DNA of 7,729 nt from an uncultured Lachnospiraceae bacterium (GCA_902766415.1 CACXDR010000141.1:1-7729), one strand, 5' to 3'; shown: positions 1-7,210, counted from the first letter of the stretch. Notes: generated by a model not told the origin, from the sequence alone. Made by a program: numbers and translations.

Positions 1-17
1 AACAGGAGTCTTTTTCG

Positions 18-101
18 TGCAGAGAAAGGGACTTGAACCCTCATGACATTGCTGTCACACGGACCTGAACCGTGCGCGTCTGCCAATTCCGCCATCTCTG
101 C
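18..101 (-). tRNA. tRNA-Leu, anticodon CAG (reads CUG)
   Basis: The minus strand folds into a complete class II tRNA. The 7-bp acceptor pairs GCAGAGA with TCTCTGC, followed by discriminator A. The D arm carries the leucine-type GGCGGAATTGGCAGAC. The anticodon stem CACGG/CCGTG closes the loop TTCAGGT with anticodon CAG (plus positions 67-65). A long variable arm (TGACA..TGTCA) and a T arm with loop TTCAAGT complete it. The long variable arm and the D-loop sequence fit leucine rather than serine or tyrosine. The 3' CCA is not encoded, so it must be added after transcription. The gene lies head to head with a second tRNA-Leu gene and has its own promoter. Its terminator is not visible before the window edge. 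Confidence 0.97.
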
Positions 102-112
102 GAACAGTTGGT

Positions 113-141
113 AGTATACCTTAAAACCACCGGTGTGTCAA
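113..141 (-). promoter_or_regulatory. Sigma-A promoter of tRNA-Leu(CAG)
   Basis: Read on the minus strand, a perfect -35 box TTGACA (141-136) is separated by 17 bp from a -10 box TATACT (118-113). Transcription would begin near 106, about five bases before the mature tRNA 5' end at 101, which is usual for a stable RNA gene. Confidence 0.9.
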
Positions 142-175
142 CGCCTTTTTTACAAATGTTGGAGTTAAAAAAGAC

Positions 176-204
176 TTGCATCGGAGAACGGTCTGTGCTA
201 TACT
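176..204 (+). promoter_or_regulatory. Sigma-A promoter of tRNA-Leu(AAG)
   Basis: A -35 box TTGCAT (176-181) is separated by exactly 17 bp from a -10 box TATACT (199-204). The predicted start near 211 is about six bases upstream of the tRNA 5' end at 217. The -10 hexamer is identical to that of the divergent tRNA-Leu(CAG) promoter. The two -35 boxes are about 35 bp apart. Confidence 0.88.
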
Positions 205-216
205 TTCTACCGTTGA

Positions 217-299
217 GCGGGGATGCTGGAATTGGCAGACAGGCTAGACTAAGGATCTAGTGGCCGTAGGTCGTGTGGGTTCAAGTCCCATTTCCCGCA
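217..299 (+). tRNA. tRNA-Leu, anticodon AAG
   Basis: This is a complete class II tRNA. The acceptor pairs GCGGGGA with TTCCCGC (one G-U), with discriminator A299. The D arm contains GGAATTGGCAGAC. The anticodon stem CTAGA (244-248)/TCTAG (256-260) closes loop CTAAGGA, placing the anticodon AAG at 251-253. The variable arm pairs GGCC with GGTC, and the T arm has loop TTCAAGT. CCA is not encoded. Most bacteria read CUU/CUC leucine codons with a GAG anticodon. An A at position 34 is normally found in bacteria only in tRNA-Arg(ACG), where TadA converts it to inosine. If it is deaminated here, this tRNA could read CUU, CUC and CUA. It has its own promoter and terminator. Confidence 0.96.
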
Positions 300-302
300 C
301 AC

Positions 303-334
303 AAGAGCTTCGTACTTCGGTACGGAGCTCTTTT
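303..334 (+). terminator. Rho-independent terminator of tRNA-Leu(AAG)
   Basis: A 13-bp stem (303-315 with 320-332, one G-U wobble) is capped by the very stable C(TTCG)G tetraloop at 316-319. It runs into TTTT at 331-334, followed after one C by another T-rich stretch. It begins four bases after the tRNA 3' end. Confidence 0.93.
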
Positions 335-361
335 CATTTTGCGCGAAGCATTGAGCCATGC

Positions 362-426
362 GGCCGCAGGAAGCCCGGGGCCGGCGGGGAGCTTGCTCAC
401 CGCAGGTCACCGGGCTTCCTGCGGCC
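362..426. repeat. Long inverted repeat (17-bp perfect stem with inner hairpin)
   Basis: Positions 362-378 are the exact reverse complement of 410-426, giving a 17-bp GC-rich stem. Within the 31-nt loop a second hairpin can form (384-392 with 395-403, one G-A mismatch), so the whole element could fold into an extended rod. No T-run follows, so it is not an ordinary terminator. Its right arm abuts the first 57-bp direct repeat, sharing base 426, so the two elements may belong to one intergenic unit. No known family is recognised from sequence alone. Confidence 0.85.
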
Positions 427-596
427 ATACGGCGAAAGCCGCGACAGTGAGCGTCCGAAGGACGCGAACTGCCGTCATGGTTCATACGGTGAAAGCCGTG
501 ACAGTGAGCGTCCGGAGGACGCGAACTGCCGGCAGGGTCCATACGGCGAAAGCCGTGACAGTGAGCGTCCGAAGGACGCGAACTGCCGGCAGGGTC
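426..596. repeat. Three tandem 57-bp structured direct repeats
   Basis: Units at 426-482, 483-539 and 540-596 differ at only a few positions. Each carries two predicted hairpins. The first is a short ACGGC/GCCGT-type stem on a GAAA (GNRA) tetraloop, at 430-441 in unit 1. The second is a stem CAGT/ACTG plus GCGTCC/GGACGC interrupted by symmetrical GA/GA bases, closed by a GAA or GGA triloop, at 445-471 in unit 1. Differences fall mainly in loops, at a pair that becomes G-U, or in the unit tail. Units 2 and 3 also end with the self-complementary CTGCCGGCAG. Because 57 is a multiple of three, several frames stay open and give 19-residue peptide repeats. No frame has a credible start or ribosome binding site, so I read this as noncoding. 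Confidence 0.88.
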
Positions 597-634
597 CATA
601 CGGCAGTTTGCCGGGGCACCTGCCGGCAGACTCT
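597..634. repeat. Degenerate, internally deleted fourth repeat unit
   Basis: The stretch starts with CATACGGC, identical to the start of the 57-bp units, then departs from them. It ends with CCTGCCGGCAG, matching the palindromic tail of units 2 and 3. It looks like a fourth unit that lost its central hairpin. CGGCA/TGCCG and GCCGG/CCGGC can still pair locally here. Confidence 0.5.
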
Positions 635-653
635 ATCCGTTTGTGCAAATTTA

Positions 654-662
654 TGGTAAAAT
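654..662 (+). promoter_or_regulatory. Candidate extended -10 promoter for the dgt operon
   Basis: TGGTAAAAT is an extended -10 element (TG, one base, then TAAAAT at 657-662). No good -35 box lies 16-18 bp upstream; the closest is TATCCG at 634-639. It lies in the only AT-rich part of the leader, just after the repeats. A start near 669 would give a leader of roughly 40 bases before the dgt start codon. Confidence 0.5.
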
Positions 663-697
663 AACTCCATCTGTCGTTTGTTTCCGGTCCTGTTTAC

Positions 698-704
698 GGG
701 GAGG
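698..704 (+). promoter_or_regulatory. Ribosome binding site fixing the dgt start
   Basis: GGGGAGG lies six bases upstream of ATG 711. The same frame is open back to a TTG at 678, but that codon has no comparable site, so 711 is the better start. Confidence 0.85.
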
Positions 705-710
705 CCGTAT

Positions 711-1721
711 ATGAACATCAGGGAAACGCTGGAAGATTTGGAAGCACGCACGCTGTCGCCGTACGCCGCGCTCAGCAGGAATTCGCAGGGGCGCGACCGC
801 GCGGAGGAGGAGGACGACCTGCGGCCGGTCTATCAGAGGGACCGCGACCGCATCATCCACTGCAAGGCGTTCCGGCGGCTGAAGCATAAGACGCAGGTGT
901 TCCTTGCGCCGGAGGGCGACCACTACCGCACCCGGCTCACGCATACCCTGGAGGTCTCCCAGATCGCCAGGACCATTTCCAAATCCCTTCTCCTGAACGA
1001 AGACTTGACTGAAGCCATCGCGCTCGGGCATGACCTCGGCCATACGCCGTTCGGGCATGCGGGGGAACGCGTCCTGAACCGCATCACGAAGGAAGGGTTC
1101 CGGCATAACGCCCAGAGCGTGCGGACGGTGGAATTTCTTGAGAAGAACGGAAAGGGACTGAACCTGACGAAGGAGGTCCGCGACGGGATCCTGAACCACG
1201 GGACGGCGGATATGCCGTCGACGCTGGAGGGCAGGGTCGTGCGCATTTCCGACAAGATCGCCTACATCAACCACGATATCGACGACTCGGTCCGTGCCGG
1301 GATCTTCACGGAGGAGGATCTCCCCGCAAGGTTCACGGACGTCCTCGGGCACAGCGTCAGGGACCGCCTGAATACGCTGATCCGGGACGTGATCAGCTCA
1401 AGCCTCGGGAAGCAGGACATCATGATGTCCGAGGGCATGTTCGAGACCATGACGGGACTCAGGTCCTGGCTTTTCAAAAACGTCTACAGCAACCCGCTCC
1501 CGAAGTCCGAGGAGGGGAAGGCGGAGGAAATGATCCGCCAGCTTTATGAGTATTATCTTGCATATCCGGAGCGCATGCCGGATGAGTACCAGTATTTCAT
1601 GACGGAGCTCGGCCAGCCGCTCGAGCGTACCGTGTGCGATTATATCGCCGGCATGAGCGACCATTACGCCATCCGGATCTTCGAGGAGAACTTTATCCCG
1701 AAATCCTGGACGGTCTTCTGA
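711..1721 (+). CDS. dgt: Deoxyguanosinetriphosphate triphosphohydrolase-like protein (HD domain)
   Basis: This 336-residue protein belongs to the dGTPase branch of the HD superfamily, which hydrolyses dNTPs (classically dGTP) to the nucleoside and triphosphate in the cytoplasm and helps control the dNTP pool. The metal-binding HD residues are all visible: His78 in RLTHTLEV, His107-Asp108 in GHDLGHTPFGH, and Asp181 in RISDKIAYINHD. The N-terminal RDRDRIIHCKAFRRLKHKTQVF segment is also typical of the family. The length fits the short Firmicutes/Gram-positive form rather than the ~500-residue E. coli Dgt. The start at 711 is set by a strong upstream site. The gene is first in a tight run with dnaG (19-bp gap) and rpoD, linking nucleotide supply with primer synthesis. 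The true substrate range cannot be read from sequence; several family members hydrolyse more than dGTP. Confidence 0.93.
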   Translation: MNIRETLEDLEARTLSPYAALSRNSQGRDRAEEEDDLRPVYQRDRDRIIHCKAFRRLKHKTQVFLAPEGDHYRTRLTHTLEVSQIARTISKSLLLNEDLTEAIALGHDLGHTPFGHAGERVLNRITKEGFRHNAQSVRTVEFLEKNGKGLNLTKEVRDGILNHGTADMPSTLEGRVVRISDKIAYINHDIDDSVRAGIFTEEDLPARFTDVLGHSVRDRLNTLIRDVISSSLGKQDIMMSEGMFETMTGLRSWLFKNVYSNPLPKSEEGKAEEMIRQLYEYYLAYPERMPDEYQYFMTELGQPLERTVCDYIAGMSDHYAIRIFEENFIPKSWTVF

Positions 1722-1740
1722 CAGGGAAAGGAGGGACCGC

Positions 1741-3519
1741 GTGTACTATCCGGAAGAAGTCATCGAAGAAGTGCGGTCCAGGAACGACATCGTCGACCTG
1801 ATCTCCTCCTACGTCACCCTGAAACGGAAAGGGACCGGGTACTTCGGCCTGTGTCCGTTCCACAATGAAAAAACGGGGTCCTTCCATGTGCTTCCGTCGA
1901 AGCAGATCTTCTACTGCTTCGGCTGCGGGGCGGGCGGGAACGCCATCTCCTTCATCATGCAGTACGAGAACCTGTCGTTCCGCGAGGCGGTGCAGTTCCT
2001 CGCGAAGCGGGCGGGGATCGCCCTCCCGGAGCGGGAGATGACCGGGGAGGAGCGGGCAAGGCAGGACCGGAAGCAGCAGGTCCTGGAGATCCACAAGACC
2101 GCCGCGACGCATTACTACCGGCTCCTCCATTCGCCGGAGGGGGCGCGCGGGTACGCGTACCTCACCGGGAGGGGGCTCACGGAGGACACCATCACGAGGT
2201 TCGGGCTCGGGTTTTCCAGCCGGCGGCCCGGCGAGCTGTACCGCTTCCTTAAGGATAAGGGCTATAACGACGATATCCTGAAGGATACGGGCCTTGTCAC
2301 GATCGAGGAGCGCGGGGCCAGGGACAAGTTCTGGAACCGAGTCATGTTCCCGATCCTTGACGCGAACAGCCGCGTGATCGGCTTCGGCGGCCGCGTCATG
2401 GGCGACGGGGAGCCGAAGTACCTGAACTCCCCCGAGACCATGATCTTCGACAAGAGCCGGAACCTGTACGGGCTGAACTACGCGAAGAACTCGAGAAAGG
2501 ACTATTTCCTTCTCTGCGAGGGCTACATGGACGTGATCTCGCTCCACCAGGCGGGCTTTACGAACGCGGTGGCGTCGCTCGGGACCGCGCTGACGCCGCA
2601 GCACTGCCTTCTTTTAAAGCGCTACGTGAAGGAGGTCATCCTGACCTACGACTCCGACGGCGCGGGCGTGAATGCCGCGAAGCGGGCCATACCGCTGCTC
2701 CGGGACGCCGGCATCGTCCCGAAGGTCCTTTCCATGAAGCCGAGCAAGGACCCGGACGAGTTCATCCGGACCTTCGGCGCGGAGGCGTACGAAAAGCGCA
2801 TCAGCGAGGCGAGGAACGCCTTCCTCTGGGAGGCGGACCAGGCGGCGAAGGAGTATGATCCCGACGACCCGGCGGAGAAGACGGCCTTCTACAGGGACAT
2901 CGCGGGGCGCCTCCTGGTGTTCACGGATCCCATGGAGCGGGGGAACTATCTACAGGCGGTCGCGCGCGAGCACCTGATCCCGGAGGACGAGCTGAGAAAG
3001 GCGGTCAATGCTCTTGGAGAGCGGCGGAGCATCCGGCCGGCGTACGCTGAGAAGGACCGTCCGGAGCCGGCCTACAGGAAGCCGAAGGAAAAGGATACCG
3101 CGGCGCTGAAGAGCCAGCGCATCTTTCTGACCTTCCTGTCCGACGACCCGGGGATCCTGCCGGAGCTTGAGAAATATATCAGCCCCGCGGACTTTACCGA
3201 CCCGCTGTACCGCGAGATCGCGGAGGCCATGTTCGCGGGCGGGACGGAGGCATCGCCCGCCAGGATCCTGTCGCGCTACGCGGACGACGAGGAAAAGGAG
3301 AAGCGGGCGGCCGGGGTCTTTAACGCAGGGCTCGGGGAAGGGCTGGACGACGAGGAGCGCTCCAAGGCGCTCACGGACTGCGTGCGGCGTATCCGCACGG
3401 AGCATCTGAACGAGGAACTGAAGCAGGCCGGAAGCGCTGATGACATGCAGCGCATCCTGAGCGAGAAGGCCGGGCTTAAAGCATTAAAAATAATCATCAG
3501 GGGGGTCCGAAATGACTGA
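1741..3519 (+). CDS. dnaG: DNA primase DnaG
   Basis: This 592-residue primase synthesises the RNA primers for lagging-strand replication and acts with the replicative helicase. An N-terminal CHC2 zinc-binding domain carries Cys38, His41, Cys59 and Cys62. The catalytic core includes [11 protein letters not shown] and IGFGGR (about 197-218). The TOPRIM fold shows Glu260 in CEGYMDV and Asp304/Asp306 in YDSDGAG, followed by the conserved KDPDE motif at 336-340. A linker near 430-455 rich in Arg, Lys, Pro and Glu leads to a variable C-terminal helicase-interaction domain. The start is GTG, with AAAGGAGGGA five bases upstream, 19 bp after the dgt stop. The 3' end overlaps the rpoD start by eight bases, so the two are probably translationally coupled. 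Length and domain order are normal and I see no disruption. Confidence 0.98.
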   Translation: MYYPEEVIEEVRSRNDIVDLISSYVTLKRKGTGYFGLCPFHNEKTGSFHVLPSKQIFYCFGCGAGGNAISFIMQYENLSFREAVQFLAKRAGIALPEREMTGEERARQDRKQQVLEIHKTAATHYYRLLHSPEGARGYAYLTGRGLTEDTITRFGLGFSSRRPGELYRFLKDKGYNDDILKDTGLVTIEERGARDKFWNRVMFPILDANSRVIGFGGRVMGDGEPKYLNSPETMIFDKSRNLYGLNYAKNSRKDYFLLCEGYMDVISLHQAGFTNAVASLGTALTPQHCLLLKRYVKEVILTYDSDGAGVNAAKRAIPLLRDAGIVPKVLSMKPSKDPDEFIRTFGAEAYEKRISEARNAFLWEADQAAKEYDPDDPAEKTAFYRDIAGRLLVFTDPMERGNYLQAVAREHLIPEDELRKAVNALGERRSIRPAYAEKDRPEPAYRKPKEKDTAALKSQRIFLTFLSDDPGILPELEKYISPADFTDPLYREIAEAMFAGGTEASPARILSRYADDEEKEKRAAGVFNAGLGEGLDDEERSKALTDCVRRIRTEHLNEELKQAGSADDMQRILSEKAGLKALKIIIRGVRND

Positions 3520-4648
3520 GAAAGCAAACCAGGGACTGAGTCTGGAGGAAAAGCTCCAGCTGCTTGCGGTCACCGCCGCGGCGAAGAAGAGAGTCATCAG
3601 CAGCGGCGAGCTGAAGAACTGGTTCCGGGACGACCAGCTGACCCAGGAACAGATGGACCGCGTTTACGAGTTTCTTGACAGCCAGCAGATCGACGTCCTG
3701 AACGAAGATCCGGACGATGACGAGCTCGACGCGGAGCTTTTCGAGGAGACGGAGATCGAGGAGGTCGAGGAGGAGGAGCTCCGCGACCTTTCCGTCCCGG
3801 AGGGCGTGAGCATAGACGACCCGGTCAGGATGTACCTGAAGGAGATCGGGAAGATCCCGCTCCTGAGCGCGGAGGAGGAGCAGAGGCTCGCGAAGGCCGC
3901 CGCGGAGGGCGCGGAAGGCGGGAAGGAGGAGGCGAAGCACCGCCTGACGGAGGCGAACCTCCGCCTTGTGGTCAGCATCGCCAAGCGCTACGTCGGCCGC
4001 GGCATGCAGTTCCTGGACCTCATCCAGGAGGGGAACCTGGGGCTCTTAAAGGCCGTGGACAAGTTCGACTACACCAAGGGCTTCAAGTTCTCGACCTACG
4101 CGACCTGGTGGATCCGCCAGTCGATCACCCGGTCTATCGCTGACCAGGCGCGCACCATCCGGATCCCGGTCCATATGGTCGAGACGATCAACCGCCTTGT
4201 CAGGACGCAGCGGCAGATGCTCCAGGAGCTCGGTCGCGAGCCGCAGCCGGAGGAGATCGCGGAGCGTCTCGGCATGCCGGTGAGCCGCGTGCGGGACATC
4301 ATGCAGATCTCCCAGGAGCCGGTATCCTTCGAGACGCCGATCGGCGAGGAGGAGGACTCCCATCTCGGCGACTTCATCCAGGATGATTCGAGCCAGGTCC
4401 CGGTCGATGCCGCTGCCGAGATCATGCTGCACGACCAGCTCATGGAGGCTATAGACCGCCTGCTCCCGCGCGAGCAGAAGGTCATAAAGCTCCGCTTCGG
4501 CCTCGAGGACGGCCGTCCGCGTACGCTCGAGGAGGTCGGCAAGGAGTTTGACGTGACGAGGGAGAGGATCCGCCAGATCGAGGCGAAGGCCCTGAGAAAG
4601 CTGAAGCACCCGAAGAATTCGCGCCAGCTGAAGGATTATCTCGAGTGA
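3512..4648 (+). CDS. rpoD: RNA polymerase primary sigma factor (sigma-70/SigA)
   Basis: This 378-residue housekeeping sigma factor directs RNA polymerase to -35/-10 promoters like those of the tRNA and rnpB genes in this window. A short region 1.1 (about 5-62) is followed by a very acidic linker (65-92). Region 1.2 contains [16 protein letters not shown] (103-118). Region 2 runs from about 147 to 217 and includes the -10 recognition segment [12 protein letters not shown] (196-207). Region 3 covers about 222-300. Region 4.2 ends in the helix-turn-helix [16 protein letters not shown] (342-357), which reads the -35 box. Length and order match SigA of Gram-positive bacteria. ATG 3512 lies inside the dnaG 3' end, preceded by AGGGGGG with a six-base spacer. 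The stop overlaps the trmK ATG. The dnaG-rpoD pairing is the core of the classical macromolecular synthesis operon. Confidence 0.99.
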   Translation: MTEKANQGLSLEEKLQLLAVTAAAKKRVISSGELKNWFRDDQLTQEQMDRVYEFLDSQQIDVLNEDPDDDELDAELFEETEIEEVEEEELRDLSVPEGVSIDDPVRMYLKEIGKIPLLSAEEEQRLAKAAAEGAEGGKEEAKHRLTEANLRLVVSIAKRYVGRGMQFLDLIQEGNLGLLKAVDKFDYTKGFKFSTYATWWIRQSITRSIADQARTIRIPVHMVETINRLVRTQRQMLQELGREPQPEEIAERLGMPVSRVRDIMQISQEPVSFETPIGEEEDSHLGDFIQDDSSQVPVDAAAEIMLHDQLMEAIDRLLPREQKVIKLRFGLEDGRPRTLEEVGKEFDVTRERIRQIEAKALRKLKHPKNSRQLKDYLE

Positions 4649-5409
4649 TGCTGAAGCTTTCGGAACGGCTTGAAACGATCGCGTCCATGGTGGACCGGGG
4701 CGCGCGGCTTGCGGACATCGGCACGGACCACGCGTTCGTTCCCGCGGCGCTTCTGGAGCGCGGCCTGATCCGGTACGCCTACGCGTGCGACATCGGCCGC
4801 GGGCCGCTTGAGCGGGCGGAGGAGCACCTGAAGGAGTTCGGGCTCCTTGACCGGGCGGAGACGAGGCTCTCCGACGGGCTTGAGAAGCTTTCGCCCGGGG
4901 AGGCGGACACGGTGCTGATCGCGGGGCTCGGAGGGGACCTGATGATCCGGATCCTTTCCCGCGCGCCGGAGATCCGCGCGGAGGACGGCACGACGCTGAA
5001 GGAGACGGTCCGTCAGTGGGTGCTTTCCCCGCATACCGCCTGGCGGGACGTGCGCGCCTACTTAAGGGCGAACGAGTACCGGATCTCGGACGAGCGCATG
5101 GTCTGCGAGGAGGGGAAATACTATGTCGTGATCTCCGCCGTGAACGGGGACGGGGACGCTCCCTACGGCGGGGAGGCGTCCGGCGGCTTCCGGGCGGAGA
5201 CGGAGGAATATTTCGGGCCGGTGCTTCTCGGGCGCCGGGACCCGGTGCTGCGGATGTATCTTCTTAAGGAGGAGCGGAAGACGGAGCTTCTTCTTAAGGG
5301 GCTCAGGGCTGCCGGAGGGGAGTCCGGGTCGGAGCGGAGGGCCTTTCGTGTACGGGAGCTGGAAGCGTACCTGTCTTCCGTAAGGGAGGCGCTTCTGGCT
5401 TACGGCTGA
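4648..5409 (+). CDS. trmK: tRNA (adenine(22)-N(1))-methyltransferase TrmK
   Basis: This 253-residue SAM-dependent methyltransferase is of the TrmK family, which methylates N1 of A22 in the D arm of tRNAs in Gram-positive bacteria. The N-terminal Rossmann fold shows the SAM loop LADIGTDHAF (21-30), the second-strand motif ACDIGRGPLERA (46-57), RLSDGLEKL (73-81) and the catalytic-side AGLGGDLM (92-99; many relatives have GMGG). LSPHTAWRDVRAYL and EEGKYYVVI (about 127-162) are family features. The C-terminal ~55 residues are charged and helical, resembling the usual coiled-coil tail. ATG 4648 overlaps the rpoD stop in TGATG. A GTG at 4645 is an alternative start, with AAGGA at 4631-4635 upstream of both. 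Coupling to rpoD is likely. A nif3-like gene often follows trmK in Firmicutes, but here the kinase fusion follows. Confidence 0.92.
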   Translation: MLKLSERLETIASMVDRGARLADIGTDHAFVPAALLERGLIRYAYACDIGRGPLERAEEHLKEFGLLDRAETRLSDGLEKLSPGEADTVLIAGLGGDLMIRILSRAPEIRAEDGTTLKETVRQWVLSPHTAWRDVRAYLRANEYRISDERMVCEEGKYYVVISAVNGDGDAPYGGEASGGFRAETEEYFGPVLLGRRDPVLRMYLLKEERKTELLLKGLRAAGGESGSERRAFRVRELEAYLSSVREALLAYG

Positions 5410-5489
5410 CGGAGATCCCCCGGAGGTCATGGAAACACGAGGAACTGCGGAAGGACGGAAAAGAACGTCCGGAACAAGGAAGGAGAAGT

Positions 5490-7166
5490 ATGGCACAGAA
5501 GAACAACGGTATGGCCAATGTACGGGTGGACAGCCGCAAAATGACGTTTCCCTGCGGCACGACACTTCTCGGGATCGCGGAGACGGTCCGCGAAAACTAC
5601 CCCTTTGACATCCTCGCGGCGACGGTCAACGGCCGCCTGGAGGAGCTTTCCTATACTGTCACGGAGGACTGCACGGTCAGCTTCCTGACCGCGGCGACAG
5701 TCCCGGGCTTCCAGATCTACGAGCGGAGCACGGTCATGCTGATGCTGAAGGCCTTCTATGATATCGTCGGCGCGGACCGCCTGAAGTCTGTGACGGTGGA
5801 CTTCTCGGTCAGCCGGTCCCTGTTCTGCCGCGCGAAGGGGGACTTTGTCCTGGATGAGATCCTTCTTGCCCGCATCGAGGAATCCATGCGGCGCCTCGTG
5901 GAGGAGGACGTTCCGTTCCTGAAAAACAATATCGCCACGGACGATGCCATCCGCCTGTTCCGGCGTTACGGGATGCGCGACAAGGAACGCCTTTTCTGGT
6001 TCCGCAGGAACTCCCGCGCGAACATCTACGAGCTGGCGGGCTTCCAGGACTACTTCTACGGCTATATGGTCCCGAGCACGCGGTATCTTAGGTACTTCGG
6101 CCTCCAGCCATACCACGAGGGCTTCATCCTGAGGCTCCCGACGGTCGAGGCGCCGGAGACGCTTGCTCCCTTCGAGCCGTCGGAGAAGGAATTCGCGGAG
6201 CTTTATGAAACGACGGTCAAGGCCGAGGAGATGGATTTCGGCAGCGTCGCGGGGCTGAACTGGCAGATCGCCGGCGGCCGCACGAGGGAGCTGATGCTCT
6301 GCCAGGAAGCCCTCATGGAGAAGCAGATCGGCGTCATCGCGGACCGGGTCGCGGAGCATAAGAACATCCGCTTCGTTATGATCGCGGGACCGTCCTCCTC
6401 GGGAAAGACCACGTTCTCGAACCGCTTAAGCACGCAGCTTCGCGCGCTGGGCCTGAAGCCGCACCCGATCGAGTGCGACAACTATTTTAAGAACCGTGAG
6501 GACACGCCGAAGGACGAGAACGGCCAGTACGACTTCGAATGCCTGGAGGCGATGGACGTTGAGCTCTTCAACAGCGACATGACCCGCCTTCTCGCGGGGG
6601 AGCGCGTGGAGCTTCCGAGATTCAATTTCTCCGCGGGACGCAGGGAGTACAAGGGCGATTTCCTTGAGATCGGCGAAAAGGACATCCTGGTCATCGAAGG
6701 CATCCACTGCCTGAACGATGCCCTGTCCTACGCGCTGCCGAAGGAAAGCAAGTTCCGGATCTACATCAGCTGCCTCACGCAGATGAATATCGATGAGCAT
6801 AACCGCATCCCGACGACCGACGCGCGGCTGCTCCGCCGCATGGTGCGCGACGCCAGGACGCGCGGCATCAACGCGAGGGAGACGCTGAAGCGCTGGCCCT
6901 CCGTCGGCCGCGGCGAGCTGAAAAACATCTTCCCGTACAGGGACAGCGCGGACGTGATCTTCAATTCCGCGATGGCCTATGAGACCGCGGTGCTGAAGCC
7001 CTACGCGGAGGCGCTCCTCTTCGGTATCCCGAAGGAGGCGCCGGAAAGCATCGAGGCGAAGCGGCTTTTAAAGTTCCTGGACTACTTCCTCTCGATCCCG
7101 TCGGATGACCTCCCGGCGACCTCCATCCTCAGGGAATTCGTGGGCGGGGGCGTGTATTTAGGGTAA
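5490..7166 (+). CDS. TGS / ThrRS-like / uridine kinase-like fusion protein (P-loop nucleoside kinase)
   Basis: This 558-residue three-part protein is a known architecture in Firmicutes, usually annotated as nucleoside kinase. Residues about 9-70 form a TGS domain of the kind at the N terminus of threonyl-tRNA synthetase. Residues about 75-220 resemble the ThrRS second additional (editing) domain, but MLMLKAFYD replaces the HxxxH zinc ligands and DYFYGYMVP replaces the Cys-containing segment, so editing activity is unlikely. Residues about 290-510 form a kinase of the uridine kinase/phosphoribulokinase type. It has Walker A AGPSSSGKTT (299-308), DNYFKNRE (330-337, cf. the DxYY-like motif), VIEGIH (401-406) and FPYRDSADVIFNS (481-493). 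The kinase probably phosphorylates a nucleoside, but the substrate is not proven. ATG 5490 follows AAGGAAGGAG with a four-base spacer. The gene begins 80 bp after trmK with no terminator between, so read-through is possible. Confidence 0.9.
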   Translation: MAQKNNGMANVRVDSRKMTFPCGTTLLGIAETVRENYPFDILAATVNGRLEELSYTVTEDCTVSFLTAATVPGFQIYERSTVMLMLKAFYDIVGADRLKSVTVDFSVSRSLFCRAKGDFVLDEILLARIEESMRRLVEEDVPFLKNNIATDDAIRLFRRYGMRDKERLFWFRRNSRANIYELAGFQDYFYGYMVPSTRYLRYFGLQPYHEGFILRLPTVEAPETLAPFEPSEKEFAELYETTVKAEEMDFGSVAGLNWQIAGGRTRELMLCQEALMEKQIGVIADRVAEHKNIRFVMIAGPSSSGKTTFSNRLSTQLRALGLKPHPIECDNYFKNREDTPKDENGQYDFECLEAMDVELFNSDMTRLLAGERVELPRFNFSAGRREYKGDFLEIGEKDILVIEGIHCLNDALSYALPKESKFRIYISCLTQMNIDEHNRIPTTDARLLRRMVRDARTRGINARETLKRWPSVGRGELKNIFPYRDSADVIFNSAMAYETAVLKPYAEALLFGIPKEAPESIEAKRLLKFLDYFLSIPSDDLPATSILREFVGGGVYLG

Positions 7167-7174
7167 GGCGGTGC

Positions 7175-7203
7175 TTGCGAACCGGGGGGCGTTGTGTTAG
7201 ACT
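7175..7203 (+). promoter_or_regulatory. Promoter of rnpB with extended -10
   Basis: TTGCGA (7175-7180) and TAGACT (7198-7203) are separated by 17 bp, and TG at 7195-7196 makes an extended -10. The expected start near 7210 coincides with the first paired base of the RNase P RNA P1 helix (7211-7212). It lies just after the kinase stop codon. Confidence 0.8.
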
Positions 7204-7210
7204 TCCAAGT

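Noticed and set aside
426..606. CRISPR array
   Set aside because: The 57-bp units are directly contiguous with no variable spacers, and there is no cas gene in the window.
249..751. Several open frames on both strands through 249-751 encoding 19-residue repeats
   Set aside because: They arise because the 57-bp repeat length is a multiple of three. They begin inside the tRNA or terminator, lack ribosome binding sites, and several frames are open at once, which argues against any being a real gene.
1693..2604. Long minus-strand open frames opposite dgt, dnaG, rpoD and the kinase
   Set aside because: They are by-products of high GC content and codon bias in the genuine plus-strand genes. They have no recognisable domains or ribosome binding sites.
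5449..5472. Possible terminator between trmK and the kinase (GGACG/CGTCC)
   Set aside because: The stem is only five pairs with an eight-base loop and no T-run follows, so termination here is unlikely.
5429..5608. Small open frame (59 codons) starting ATG 5429 just after a GGAGG
   Set aside because: The GGAGG sits only two bases from the ATG, which is too close. The product is low-complexity and charged, and more than half of it overlaps the well-supported kinase gene in another frame.
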